Numbered from the stretch's first letter, positions 34,224 through 43,677 are shown. The stretch: 64,000 nt of DNA from Pseudomonadota bacterium (GCA_023428645.1 JAEYXD010000210.1:10227-74226); one strand, 5' to 3'. A program made the numbers and translations. Notes: generated by a model from the sequence alone, not told the origin.

Positions 34224-36269
34224 ATGGCGTACTCGACCGCGAATCTCCGGAATCTTGCCTTGGTGGGACACGCAGGGGCGGGCAAGACTTCGCTTGCCGA
34301 AGCCTTGCTCGCCCAGACCGGCGCCATCCGCACGAAGGGCAAGGTCGAGCGCGGCTCGACCGTCTGCGATTTCGATCCGCAAGAACAACGGCTCGGTCAC
34401 TCGATCGACGCAACGCTCGTGCACTTCGTCAACGACGATTGCCAAGTCAATCTCATCGACACGCCGGGCTATCCGGATTTCGTCGGCCGCTCGCTGAGCG
34501 TGCTCGAAGCGGTCGAGACAGCGGTAGTCGTCGTGAGCGCGACGAGCGGCATCGAGCCGATGACGCAACGCATGATGGACTTCGCGCGGGATCGCGAGCT
34601 GTGTCGGCTGATCGTCGTCAACAAGATCGACAGCCGCGACGCCCGCTGCGGGCAAGTGCTCGCCGACATCAGAGAGACGTTCGGACGTGAGTGCCTGCCA
34701 CTCAATCTGCCGTCGCAGGCGGGGCAGGCGGTCGTCGATTGTTTTTTTCAGCCGGGCGCCGCGCGTCCTGATTTTTCCGCCGTCGCGCAGGCGCACACCG
34801 AGATCATCGATCAGGTCGTCGAACTCGACGAAGAGTTGATGGCCCTTTACCTCGAGCAAGGCGAGGCACTGTCCGCAGATCAACTGCACGAGCCGTTCGA
34901 GCGCGCGTTGCGCGAAGGACACTTGGTGCCGGTGTGTTTCGCTTCGGCAGAGACGGGGGTCGGTGTCGCGGAGCTGCTCCGAATCATGAGCCACCTCATG
35001 CCGAATCCGAGCGAAGGCAACCCGCCACCGTTTTTGAAGGGTGAAGGCGAGAATGCCGTGCGCGTGCGCGTCGTGCCGGATCCGAACCTGCATGTGCTCG
35101 CGCACGTGTTCAAGATCACGATCGACCCGTTCGTGGGGCGCATGGGCGTCATGCGGGTGCATCAAGGGACCATCCGGCAAGGCTCGCAGCTGTTCATCGG
35201 CGATGGGCGGCGCGCCTTCAAGGTGGCGCATCTGTATCGGTTGCACGGCAAGGAGCATCATGAGATCAGCACCGCGATTCCTGGCGATATCTGCGCGATC
35301 GCGAAAGTCGACGAGCTGCATTTCGATGCGGTGCTGCACGACTCGCACGACGAGGACCATTACCACCTGAAGTCGATCGCGTTCCCCCCGGCGATGGCCG
35401 GCGTCGCGATCGAGCCCGAGCGGCGGGGCGAGGAGCAGAAGCTGTCCGACGCGCTGCATCGACTCGTCGCCGAAGATCCGTGCGTGCGGCTCGATCATCA
35501 TGCGGCGCTGAACGAAACCGTGCTGTATGGGCTCGGTGAGCTGCACCTGCGGGTGATGCTCGAACGCATGGCTGAGCGCTACGGCGTGAAATGCAAGACG
35601 CACCCGCCGAGCATTCCCTATCGCGAGACGATCACTCGGCCCTCCGAAGGCCATCACCGGCACAAGAAGCAGACCGGCGGCGCCGGCCAGTTCGGTGAAG
35701 TTCATCTGCGTGTCGAGCCGATGCCGCGCGGCGCCGGATTCGAGTTCGTCGACGACGTCGTCGGCGGCGCGATTCCCTCGCAATTCATTCCTGCCGTCGA
35801 GAAGGGGGTGCGGCAAGTGTTGGGTGAGGGCGTGATTGCGGGGTTTCCGCTGCAGGATTTGCGTGTCGTCGTTTACGACGGCAAGCATCACCCGGTCGAT
35901 TCGAAGGAAGTCGCGTTCATCGCCGCGGGACGGCGTGCGCTGCAAAATGCGATCGAGTCTGCGGCCCCGATCGTGCTGGAGCCGGTCGTACGCGTGGAGA
36001 TCACGGGGCCGAGCGCGGTCACGGGCGATATCACGGGCGATCTCGCGACGCGCCGGGGCCGCATCAGCGGCAGTCATTCGCTCGGTGCGCAGCGTACGCG
36101 GCTCAGCGCGCTCGTGCCGCTCGCGGAGATCAGCGACTATCAATCGCGGTTGAAGTCACTGACCGGCGGCGAGGGAACGTTCACGATGGACTTGAGTCAC
36201 TACGATCCGGTACCGCCGCGCAAGCAGCAGGAGCTGGCGAATGGGTTCAAGCGGGTGACCGAAGAGTGA
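34224..36269 (+). CDS. Elongation factor G paralogue (EF-G2-type translational GTPase)
   Basis: A 681-residue EF-G with G1 GHAGAGKTS, G2 region GSTVCDFDPQEQRLGHSIDAT, G3 DTPG and G4 NKID. Domains II to V follow (HRHKKQTGGAGQFGEVHLRVEP, VVYDGKHHPVDSKEVAFIAAGR). It stands alone rather than in a str operon with rpsL/rpsG/tuf, and the domain I insertion resembles EF-G II/FusA2 rather than the housekeeping FusA. AAGG precedes the ATG. Such paralogues may act in ribosome recycling or at special conditions, or be inactive in translocation. Confidence 0.88.
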   Translation: MAYSTANLRNLALVGHAGAGKTSLAEALLAQTGAIRTKGKVERGSTVCDFDPQEQRLGHSIDATLVHFVNDDCQVNLIDTPGYPDFVGRSLSVLEAVETAVVVVSATSGIEPMTQRMMDFARDRELCRLIVVNKIDSRDARCGQVLADIRETFGRECLPLNLPSQAGQAVVDCFFQPGAARPDFSAVAQAHTEIIDQVVELDEELMALYLEQGEALSADQLHEPFERALREGHLVPVCFASAETGVGVAELLRIMSHLMPNPSEGNPPPFLKGEGENAVRVRVVPDPNLHVLAHVFKITIDPFVGRMGVMRVHQGTIRQGSQLFIGDGRRAFKVAHLYRLHGKEHHEISTAIPGDICAIAKVDELHFDAVLHDSHDEDHYHLKSIAFPPAMAGVAIEPERRGEEQKLSDALHRLVAEDPCVRLDHHAALNETVLYGLGELHLRVMLERMAERYGVKCKTHPPSIPYRETITRPSEGHHRHKKQTGGAGQFGEVHLRVEPMPRGAGFEFVDDVVGGAIPSQFIPAVEKGVRQVLGEGVIAGFPLQDLRVVVYDGKHHPVDSKEVAFIAAGRRALQNAIESAAPIVLEPVVRVEITGPSAVTGDITGDLATRRGRISGSHSLGAQRTRLSALVPLAEISDYQSRLKSLTGGEGTFTMDLSHYDPVPPRKQQELANGFKRVTEE

Positions 36270-36305
36270 CTCTTCGACGCCGGCAGGCCGCGCGAGGCGA
36301 GCGCA

Positions 36306-37142
36306 CTACTTTTTCACGAACCTCATCACGACCCGATCCGTCTTGCCCTTGATCGTCTCGTCGAACACCGGTTTCGTGTGATCGTCCTGCGGATTGCGCA
36401 GGAAGTTCGCTTCCGATTCGAACGTGAGCCCCGCGGTCTCGAACTCGCGTTTCACCAAGTCCGGATCGATTCGATGCAGCGTGTCGACCACCTCGCCCGG
36501 ATCGCCGCCCGGATTCGCGACGTGATCGACCACGACGACGACCGCGCCCGGCTTCAACGCCGGCACGAGTCTCGCGAGCGCAGCCGCCGGGTCCGTCGTC
36601 GGCCACGAGCCGTCCTTCGCGCGCCAATGCAGATCGTGATACGAGAGCACGAACAGCGCGGCATCGAGCGATTCCGGCGGCAGCGACAGCGCTTCGGGAG
36701 CTGCCGTGACCTGCTCGATGTTCGACAACCGGTTCTTGCCGAAGCGCTCCTCGGGTTGCTTGCCCGAGAACTTGGCATAGGCATCGTTGTTGTACGCGAC
36801 GACGCGGCCGTCCGGGCCGACGACGAGCGATAAGAGCTCGCTGTTGTAGCCGCCCGCCGCGAAATAGTCGATGACGTGCATGCCGGGGCGGGCGCCGAGA
36901 AACACGAGAATGTCCTTGGCTTTGCGGCCCGCATCCTGCTCTTGGTCGCCGGGAAAGCGGGCCGGATTCGCGAGCGCGGCGTCGATCGCGGCGATGTTGG
37001 CGACACCGGTGGCCGCGGGGCCAGGCGGGGGTGTCGGAACGGCGGCGGTCGATGGCACCGTCGGCGTTTCGGCTCGTTTGCAGCCCACGCTGGCGAACGG
37101 CACGAGCATGCATACGAGCAAGCAGCGAATCGCTTTCATCAT
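36306..37142 (-). CDS. Exported lipoprotein with a class I methyltransferase fold
   Basis: A 278-residue protein. MMKAIRCLLVCMLVPFASVGCKRAE is a lipoprotein signal (lipobox ASVGC). Residues about 75-270 are a SAM-methyltransferase-like domain: motif I VIDYFAAGGYNSELLSLVVGPDGRVVAYN, acid at the end of motif II, SLDAALFVLSYHD (motif IV) and LVPALKPGAVVVVVDH (motif V). Homologous exported methyltransferase-like proteins are frequent in gammaproteobacteria. A SAM source outside the cytoplasm is unclear, so it may be a non-catalytic member. GGGA precedes the start; the second ATG is equally possible. Convergent with the EF-G gene. Confidence 0.8.
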   Translation of the reverse strand: MMKAIRCLLVCMLVPFASVGCKRAETPTVPSTAAVPTPPPGPAATGVANIAAIDAALANPARFPGDQEQDAGRKAKDILVFLGARPGMHVIDYFAAGGYNSELLSLVVGPDGRVVAYNNDAYAKFSGKQPEERFGKNRLSNIEQVTAAPEALSLPPESLDAALFVLSYHDLHWRAKDGSWPTTDPAAALARLVPALKPGAVVVVVDHVANPGGDPGEVVDTLHRIDPDLVKREFETAGLTFESEANFLRNPQDDHTKPVFDETIKGKTDRVVMRFVKK

Positions 37143-37215
37143 CGTCCCTTCTGGATGTGGATCGCGAAGGAACGATGCTATCGGCTTGTCGGCGCGCCGC
37201 AAAGGCCCACGGAGG

Positions 37216-38088
37216 TCATGCTCGCGACAGGCCGGCGAGTGTCGCGGCAAGCTCGTTCAGTTGTCTACGCAAGTGACTGCGCTGCTGCGGCGTCAATGAA
37301 GCATCCAGATGCACCAGCAATTGCTGATAGCGCTCACGATTGCGGGTGACCTTTTGCGAATACGCGGGTGTCCAATGCCGATCCGGGTCTTCGAGGATCG
37401 CGAGCACTTGCGGTGCGGCCGCATCGTCCTCCGCCGCGCGCCGCTGCGAAAGCGCCTGGCGTAGCGCGCCGCGCCAGGCGCGCTGACTGTCCGCCCAGTC
37501 TTCGTACGTGGGCTCGAGCTGCGCGATCGTCGCCGTGACGAGCTCCTTCTGTTGCGGGGTTACGCTGCCGGTCCAGCGCTTCACTTGTTTGAGGATGCTC
37601 TTGGTTTGCTTCGGTCGCCATTCGTCCCTGGCGGCCGCTGCCGCGCTCTCCCGCATGCTCTTGCGCGACTTCTCTTCGAGGCTCTGGAGCAGTTCCTCGA
37701 CCTGTTCCGGCGAGAGTTGCAGCAGCAACCGCGATGCCTCGGGCGCTGTCTTCGCGATGAGTTCGTCGAGCATGTCCTGGAAGCGAATGCGCATCGCATC
37801 ATAGGTTTCGCGCGGACTCGGCTGCGCGACCGTCGTGGATACCTCGCTCACGAATGCCGCGTAGCGCGAGAGCTCGGATTCGCGATGCCATGCCAACGTG
37901 CGGCCGAGCCAGGCCCGCAGTTCGCTGCGCTGTTCGTCGTTCAATGAGACGAGGCTTTCGAAATACCAGCTCGCCAGGGTATCGAGCCGGTTGTAGACGA
38001 AGGACGTCGTGCAACCGGCGATGAGCAGCGTGCATGCGACCAGGGGTGCCCCCACGAGCATGTGCCAAGTACGACGATGCTGGAACAT
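37216..38088 (-). CDS. DUF6279-family lipoprotein
   Basis: A 290-residue lipoprotein. The signal ends in LLIAGC (Cys 26); CTTSFVYNRLDTLASWYFESLVSLNDEQRSELRAWL is the family's opening. The rest is helical and rich in Gln, Arg, Glu and Ala (LSPEQVEELLQSLEEKSRKS, then SVTPQQKELV), suggesting a coiled-coil envelope protein. No function is established for the family. MRLPQ at 38103 is an alternative start. It is divergent from the YdbH-like gene, a frequent neighbour type for envelope genes. Confidence 0.85.
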   Translation of the reverse strand: MFQHRRTWHMLVGAPLVACTLLIAGCTTSFVYNRLDTLASWYFESLVSLNDEQRSELRAWLGRTLAWHRESELSRYAAFVSEVSTTVAQPSPRETYDAMRIRFQDMLDELIAKTAPEASRLLLQLSPEQVEELLQSLEEKSRKSMRESAAAAARDEWRPKQTKSILKQVKRWTGSVTPQQKELVTATIAQLEPTYEDWADSQRAWRGALRQALSQRRAAEDDAAAPQVLAILEDPDRHWTPAYSQKVTRNRERYQQLLVHLDASLTPQQRSHLRRQLNELAATLAGLSRA

Positions 38089-38238
38089 CTGGGGCAGGCG
38101 CATACGTGTTGGGACGAGCGCGATGACACGCAGCGACAGGGCGACGCTTGCGGATCGGCGGGGTCCGATTGCAACAACTCTCGGAGCGAACGCCGGTTCC
38201 GCGCGCTTCGGCCTGGGCATCGTGAGTATGATCGGCGG

Positions 38239-40392
38239 ATGTTTCGACTCGCCGCATCCGCATCGTTGCGTCACCGATCCCTGCGCATCCTGGTGGCGTG
38301 CGGCATCGTGCTCGGCGTCGGTGTCGCGGGCATCGTGCGGGCGATCGACGCCGTGCAGGTCGAGATCGAGCGCGTCGAGGGCGCAGGCTGGCGGGCGGAG
38401 CAAATCGTACTCGACCTCGGTTTGGCGCGTGACGGTGCGGCGTCGCGGGCGACGATCGCCTGGTTGCAGCTGCCGGGCGCGCAAATTTTGCGCAATGTGC
38501 GCGTCACCTGCCCGGCGCTCGAGCTGGTCGCGACGAAAATCGCCTGTGCGGATGCGAGCATCGCGCTTTCGATCCCGACGCTCGGTACGCAACAACTCCG
38601 CGGCTCGTTCGCTTATGACCGTGGCACGGGCGCGATCGATGCGCGGCTAGCCGGCGCACGCATCGCCGGCGGTGCGATTCGCATTCACGCCATGCTCGAA
38701 GCGCAGGGCTGGCGTTCACAGGCGAATCTTACGGGCATCGACGTCGAGCAGGCGCTGGCGCTCGCCCGTACGTTGAATCTGCCATTGCCGGAAGTCGCTG
38801 GGACCGGCCGCCTTTCCGCGCAGATCGACGCGGTCGGTGCGACCTCCTTGCAGCGCGCGGCGATCACGGCGCAGGTCGAAGCACTCACGGCGAACAACGC
38901 TAGCGGCACGCTCGCCAGCGACCAGCTCTCGTTCACGCTGAGCTCGACGCTTGCGGCGGCTGACGATGCCTGGCAATTCGACGTGAGTGTCGCGGCAGCC
39001 GAGGGGCAAGCCTATGCCGAGCCCGTGTTCCTGGACTTCGGCGTGCATGCAATGTCGGCGCAGGCTCGCGGGCAGCTTGCGGCGAACGGCGAAATCCTCG
39101 CGAGCTCGTTCCAGGTGGACCACCGAGAGATGTTGCAGGCCAATGGCAGCGCGCGCATCGACCCCGCGGCGGCGCAGCCGGTGCGCGAGCTGCGGCTGAA
39201 TCTCCAGGCGCTCCAGTTTCCAGGCGCGTATACGGGCTATCTGCAGCCGTTCTTGCTGGATACCGATTTCAAGTCGCTGCAAACGAGCGGCCTCATCACG
39301 GGCGTGGTGCACGTGGACGAAGGCTTGCCGCAACGGGTCGATCTGCGCTTCGCGGATCTCGGTTTCGATGACGGCGCGGGCACGTTCGCGCTCGCGGGCC
39401 TCACTGGCGATGTGACCTGGCGTGATGGCGCGGATGAGGATGAAGATGTCGTGTTGCGCAGTGGCGCTGCGAGTTCGACGTTACGCTGGCGAGGCGGTAG
39501 CTTGCTCAAGCTGGCGCTCGGTCCCAGCGAGCTTCGCTTCACGACGATCGGCCGCAATTTTCGTTTGCTCGATCCGGCGCGCATTCCGCTGCTCGACGGT
39601 GCGATCGACTTGGAAAGTCTGCGGATCCGCAATGTGGGGCTGCCATCGGTCGCCTTCATGGTGGATGCGACGCTGCAGCCGATCAGCGTGGCGGAAGTAT
39701 GTCGAGCATTCGCTTGGCCGGAGTTCGGCGGGAGCATCGGCGGCACGATCTCCAAGCTGCGACTGCGCGACGGCATCGTCACGCTCGGCACGACGCTGCA
39801 GGCGCAAGTGTTCGATGGCCAGGTGGCGATTCGTGATTTGCGGCTCGAGGACGCACTCGGCGCGTGGCCGCGATTCTATTCGACGATCGAGCTCACGAAT
39901 CTCGACCTCGCGCTCGTGACGCGGGCATTCTCGTTCGGGCGCATCACGGGGCGCTTGTCGGGCGCGATCGAGAATCTGCAGCTGTTCAAGTGGCAGCCGA
40001 TCGCGTTCGATGCGCGCCTGTTCACACCCCCCGGCGATCGCTCACGCCGCCGCATCAGTCAGCGCGCCGTCGAGAACATCGGCAGCATCGGCGGCGGCGG
40101 GGCAGGCATCACGGCGGCATTGTCGAGCGGCGCGCTGCGCTTTTTCGATGAGTTCCGTTACGACCGGTTGGGGCTGTCGTGCCGGCTCGAGAACGAGGTG
40201 TGTCTGTTGGACGGCGTCGCACCGGCACCGAACGGAGGGTACTACCTCGTGAAAGGATCGGGCCTGCCGCGGATCGACGTCATCGGGAATACACGGCGTG
40301 TCGATTGGCCGCGACTCGTCCAGCAACTGGTCGCGATCACGCAATCGGAAGGACCCGTCGTCGGCGGGCAGGGGCCACCGAGCGGAAATTGA
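38239..40392 (+). CDS. ydbH: YdbH-like AsmA-superfamily envelope protein
   Basis: A 717-residue protein with one N-terminal transmembrane helix (about 14-33) and a long periplasmic region of repeating beta strands, the structure of AsmA/TamB/YhdP/YdbH bridges that move phospholipids to the outer membrane in E. coli. The C-terminal region (ENIGSIGGGGAGITAALSSGALRFFDEFRYDRLGLSCRL, then GLPRIDVIGNTRRVDWPRLV) is the YdbH family's conserved end. E. coli YdbH is longer (about 880). The next gene is a DUF1318 lipoprotein as in the ydbH-ynbE-ydbL operon, which supports the name. Start ATG at 38239 follows GGCGG weakly. Confidence 0.72.
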   Translation: MFRLAASASLRHRSLRILVACGIVLGVGVAGIVRAIDAVQVEIERVEGAGWRAEQIVLDLGLARDGAASRATIAWLQLPGAQILRNVRVTCPALELVATKIACADASIALSIPTLGTQQLRGSFAYDRGTGAIDARLAGARIAGGAIRIHAMLEAQGWRSQANLTGIDVEQALALARTLNLPLPEVAGTGRLSAQIDAVGATSLQRAAITAQVEALTANNASGTLASDQLSFTLSSTLAAADDAWQFDVSVAAAEGQAYAEPVFLDFGVHAMSAQARGQLAANGEILASSFQVDHREMLQANGSARIDPAAAQPVRELRLNLQALQFPGAYTGYLQPFLLDTDFKSLQTSGLITGVVHVDEGLPQRVDLRFADLGFDDGAGTFALAGLTGDVTWRDGADEDEDVVLRSGAASSTLRWRGGSLLKLALGPSELRFTTIGRNFRLLDPARIPLLDGAIDLESLRIRNVGLPSVAFMVDATLQPISVAEVCRAFAWPEFGGSIGGTISKLRLRDGIVTLGTTLQAQVFDGQVAIRDLRLEDALGAWPRFYSTIELTNLDLALVTRAFSFGRITGRLSGAIENLQLFKWQPIAFDARLFTPPGDRSRRRISQRAVENIGSIGGGGAGITAALSSGALRFFDEFRYDRLGLSCRLENEVCLLDGVAPAPNGGYYLVKGSGLPRIDVIGNTRRVDWPRLVQQLVAITQSEGPVVGGQGPPSGN

Positions 40393-40500
40393 CGAGCAGC
40401 ACGACATCAAGACGCGATTCGCCGCGAGCAGGTAGGATTCACGACCGATTCAGCGAGTCGAGTCAGACTCGACGACAGGAAATGCTCTCGAGGAGTTCTT

Positions 40501-41106
40501 ATGCGCTACTTGCCCCTGAAGGTCGCCGCTCTGTGCTTGGTGCTGTCCGCGTGCGTCACGATCAACGTGTATTTTCCGGCAGCCGCGGCCGAGAAAGCGG
40601 CCGATCGCATCATCGAGGACGTCTGGGGCAGCGATGCGCAGAAGTCGAACGCGAACAAGCGCTCCCAGTCACTCGAACGGCAAGCCCCGGAGCGCGTGTT
40701 GCTGGCGGCCGCAGCAGGTGTGTTGAATCTGCTCGTTCCGGCCGCGCATGCGCAGGCCGACCTGAACATCGCGACGCCCGTCGTGAAGCAGCTCACCCAA
40801 TCGATGGAAGCGCGGCACGCGCAGTTGAAGAAGTTCTACGACTCGGGCGCGATCGGTTTGACGCGCGATGGTCTCGTCGAGGTGCGCGACCAGAACCTGA
40901 TCCCGCTGCCGGAGCGGAATGCCGCACGTAAGTTGATCGCCGATGAGAACGCGGATCGGGCAAATCTGTATCGCGAGATTGCGGCCGCGAACGGTCATCC
41001 GGAGTGGGAGTCGGACATTCGCAAGATCTTTGCCGAGCGCTGGAGCGAGCGGGCGTCGGCGGGCTGGTTCGTACAGGACGCGAACGGGCAGTGGCAGCAG
41101 AAGTGA
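40501..41106 (+). CDS. DUF1318 lipoprotein, apparent YnbE-YdbL fusion
   Basis: A 201-residue lipoprotein partner of the YdbH-like protein. The signal ends in LSAC. The mature start VTINVYFPAAAAEKAADRIIEDVW resembles YnbE, the small lipoprotein that forms strands with YdbH. After a variable Ser/Lys/Gln/Arg stretch and a hydrophobic segment (VLLAAAAGVLNLLVPAAHAQ, near 65-83) resembling a signal sequence, the C-terminal domain (AARKLIADENADRANLYREIAAANGHPEW...AGWFVQDANGQWQQK) is DUF1318 as in YdbL. GAGGAG is 9 bases upstream. A terminator follows directly. Confidence 0.75.
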   Translation: MRYLPLKVAALCLVLSACVTINVYFPAAAAEKAADRIIEDVWGSDAQKSNANKRSQSLERQAPERVLLAAAAGVLNLLVPAAHAQADLNIATPVVKQLTQSMEARHAQLKKFYDSGAIGLTRDGLVEVRDQNLIPLPERNAARKLIADENADRANLYREIAAANGHPEWESDIRKIFAERWSERASAGWFVQDANGQWQQK

Positions 41107-41110
41107 AAAA

Positions 41111-41136
41111 AAAGCCCCGCATCGGCGGGGCTTTTC
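41111..41136 (+). terminator. Rho-independent terminator after the DUF1318 gene
   Basis: AGCCCCGC-ATCG-GCGGGGCT followed by TTTTCG, preceded by an A tract, starting 7 bases after the stop codon. Stem of 8 base pairs, all matched. Confidence 0.9.
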
Positions 41137-41506
41137 GTTTCTGAGTCGGCGTCTCTTCTTGTTGTTCGGGTGCGTCGGCTAAATCTAAGAAACGTTGCTG
41201 TCGCTCTAAGTCACTTTTTATCCCGCCGGTCGAAGCCGGCTGCGTCGTCCTTACGCTTGATTTTTTGTCCACTCCCCTTGCGGTGCCATCCCCGCTTCTC
41301 TGCCTCGGCTCGCGACGCGAACATCGCGAGAGTGCGTAATATTTAGCAAGTGGTATGCCACTCAGCGAAGTGTGCAACTGGTTTCATGCAGTTACAAGAT
41401 TCGTCGTGCATAAACCACGAGTCGGTTCGGGAACTTTGTAAACCAACTCGACACTGAGCCTGCAGAGTTCGATTGGCGTAGGAAAGTCACCTGCGAATTT
41501 CTGGTG
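41137..41506. other. Gene-free 370-bp spacer with two inverted repeats
   Basis: The only spacer above 300 bp, between the terminator of the DUF1318 gene and the end of the sensor kinase gene on the other strand. By eye it is less GC-rich than the surroundings. It contains CTCGCGA/TCGCGAG (41309-41315, 41324-41330) followed by a TAATAT box (41337-41342), and CGAGTCGGTT/AACCAACTCG (41418-41427, 41441-41450; 9 of 10 paired). A start-to-stop frame of 28 codons at 41355-41441 exists but has no support. No gene is called. Confidence 0.5.
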
Positions 41507-43603
41507 TTATGACGTGCCGACCCGTGGCAGCTCGAGCGTGAACACGACGCCCGACGCATCGGGGAGATTCGTCGCGGTCACCGTCCCCTGATGGAAATCC
41601 GCGATCAGCCGCACGATGTAGAGTCCGAGCCCGAGATGCGGCTTGTTTTCCGCTGCTGCCGAAGGCGAGGGGACGCAGGGCCGCGCGGGAGCCGCGGGCC
41701 GGTGACTGACAAGGGATTCGAACAAGCGGCCGTCCAGTTGCGGCGGCAATAGCGGGCCGGTATTCGCGACACTCAGCCGACAGCGCCGCCCATCGACCGC
41801 CAGGCGCAGCTCGATACGCCCTCCCGTCGCACAGAAATCGGCGGCGTTATCCATCAGCTTGTCGAGCATTTGTACGATCAGGTCGGGCGCGCCGTCGACC
41901 CAGCACGGCTCCTCGGGCACGCTCGTGTCGATCTTATGTCGGGAGAATGACTGCCGATACGCGAGCCCGATGTTGCTCACGAGCTCGGTGAGATCGAACT
42001 TGATGCGCTCCGTGTGTTCGATGCTCTGCTCGACGCGCGTCGCTTCGGTCATCGCCGTCAGGATCGCGTGCATGCGGTACGTGCCATTGCGCGCGCGGTC
42101 GAGATACTCCGCCGCATCGCCGGGCAGCTCGCCCTCGGAGCTCAGGTTCTCCAGCGACGAGCTGACGATCGTGAGCGGTGTGCGCAGCTCGTGCGACAGC
42201 TTCGTGCCGAGCGTCTGCAGATAGCTCGTATACTCCTTCAAGCGTGCCAGCAGCGTGCTGTAGTTGCGTGCCAGCGCGCCGAGTTCGTCGGAGGCGCGCA
42301 CTTCCGGAATGTTCGCCTCGATGCGGCCTTCCGGTGTCAACGCCGTCGACGCCGCTCTGCTCAAGCGGCGAATGCGGTGCGAAAGTCGGGCGGCGAACAC
42401 CAGCGTCACGATGATCGAGAACAAGGTTGCGACGAGCGTCAGATTCAACAAGCGGGTCAATGCCATCTCGCGCACGAGCATGAGGCCCTCGCCGGGCTCC
42501 TCGACGACCAGCGCGCCCAACGTTTCTCCGCCCACGGTAATCGGGACGGCGGCGCGGACCACTGACGGCTCGCCGCCGCACGGCTCGAACCAGATCGCGC
42601 TGTCGCGGCCGCGCCGCGCGGAATCGACGGGCGCGCCCCACATGCCGTACGGCAAGCCATAGGCTTCGCAGGGCGTCGCGCTTTGCGCGAACAGGGCGCG
42701 ATAGATCGAGCGGCTGAAGCCCTCGTCGTCGGTGCTCAAGCCGGGATAGTCCGACCGCACGCTCGTCGCGATGGAGCCGGCGCGCGCGAGCAGCCAGCCG
42801 TTCGCGTCGACCACGGAGACACGCAGCTCCGCGGGCGCATAGGTCGCGAGCCGCTGCTTCAGCGGCTCGGAGCCGACGTGCAGCCAGCCCGGGGAGGTGC
42901 TCGCGGCGTTGATCTTGTTGTTCAGGTCGATCGCGAAGATCGCGAGCTTCGTGCCGAACATCGAGAGCGGTGCGCGCAGCTCCACGGCATAACCGGTCGC
43001 GGTCGCGCGCCAGACGCCGGTGACATTCGGCAATTGATCCAGCGTCGGCCGCCATGGCGAGCCGACGGCGGCCGTGCGCACGATCACCGGACCCGGCGCG
43101 GCGGCGCTCACGGACCACGCGCGCTCGCGTCCGTACTCATCACGCGTGAAAAAAATGATCCGATCGCTCGGCCGCGGCTCGATCGCATCTTCGCTCTCCG
43201 GCAGCTCGTAGCGAATCTGGGCGTCGCGCGTCTCGACGTAGACGTGCATGAAGCGACCGTTCACGCCGAGGCGCACGCGCGGCGCGTCACGATTCATTCC
43301 CGGAACAGGTCGCGCGGGTTCCGGCCACTCATCCGCGAAGCCGTCCATCAGCGGCGCCGACGGCAGCAGCGGGGCGTACCAATCGCCTTTACCGGGATCG
43401 AAGCGAGTCCGCAGCTCCGGGGCGCGATACAGCTCCTCGGGCTGCGAGGCAACGACGCGGCTCAGAACCTGCGCCGTGGTGAGCAAGGCGCGCTCCTGGC
43501 CCTCGCGCAGCGTCGTTTCCATCTGCTGTGCGTATTGCCATCCCGCCCAGGGCAGGACGAGCGTCAGCAGGCTGAGCAGCAGGAGTTTGGCGCGGAGGGA
43601 CAT
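41507..43603 (-). CDS. pdsS: Sensor histidine kinase, proteobacterial dedicated sortase system type
   Basis: A 698-residue membrane kinase partner of the regulator upstream. One N-terminal transmembrane helix, a large periplasmic sensor region (about 30-390; DWYAPLLPSAPLMDGFADEWPEP resembles carbohydrate-binding-like beta folds), a second transmembrane helix (LVATLFSIIVTLVFAARL), HAMP, DHp with phosphoacceptor His471 in KLSHELRTPL, and an ATPase domain with LMDNAADFCATGG and GLGLYIVRL. Layout and length match PdsS-type kinases. It starts 74 bases after the regulator gene. No sortase is in the window. A role in envelope sensing is inferred. Confidence 0.75.
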   Translation of the reverse strand: MSLRAKLLLLSLLTLVLPWAGWQYAQQMETTLREGQERALLTTAQVLSRVVASQPEELYRAPELRTRFDPGKGDWYAPLLPSAPLMDGFADEWPEPARPVPGMNRDAPRVRLGVNGRFMHVYVETRDAQIRYELPESEDAIEPRPSDRIIFFTRDEYGRERAWSVSAAAPGPVIVRTAAVGSPWRPTLDQLPNVTGVWRATATGYAVELRAPLSMFGTKLAIFAIDLNNKINAASTSPGWLHVGSEPLKQRLATYAPAELRVSVVDANGWLLARAGSIATSVRSDYPGLSTDDEGFSRSIYRALFAQSATPCEAYGLPYGMWGAPVDSARRGRDSAIWFEPCGGEPSVVRAAVPITVGGETLGALVVEEPGEGLMLVREMALTRLLNLTLVATLFSIIVTLVFAARLSHRIRRLSRAASTALTPEGRIEANIPEVRASDELGALARNYSTLLARLKEYTSYLQTLGTKLSHELRTPLTIVSSSLENLSSEGELPGDAAEYLDRARNGTYRMHAILTAMTEATRVEQSIEHTERIKFDLTELVSNIGLAYRQSFSRHKIDTSVPEEPCWVDGAPDLIVQMLDKLMDNAADFCATGGRIELRLAVDGRRCRLSVANTGPLLPPQLDGRLFESLVSHRPAAPARPCVPSPSAAAENKPHLGLGLYIVRLIADFHQGTVTATNLPDASGVVFTLELPRVGTS

Positions 43604-43677
43604 CGTTCAGCAGCCGTTGGCGGCGACGCTCGGACCTCGCTTGCGCTCGCCGCGCACCGAGGCCGAGTCGTGCGCGC

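Noticed and set aside
41355..41441. A 28-codon frame in the 370-bp spacer
   Set aside because: No good ribosome site, no similarity and a very short length.
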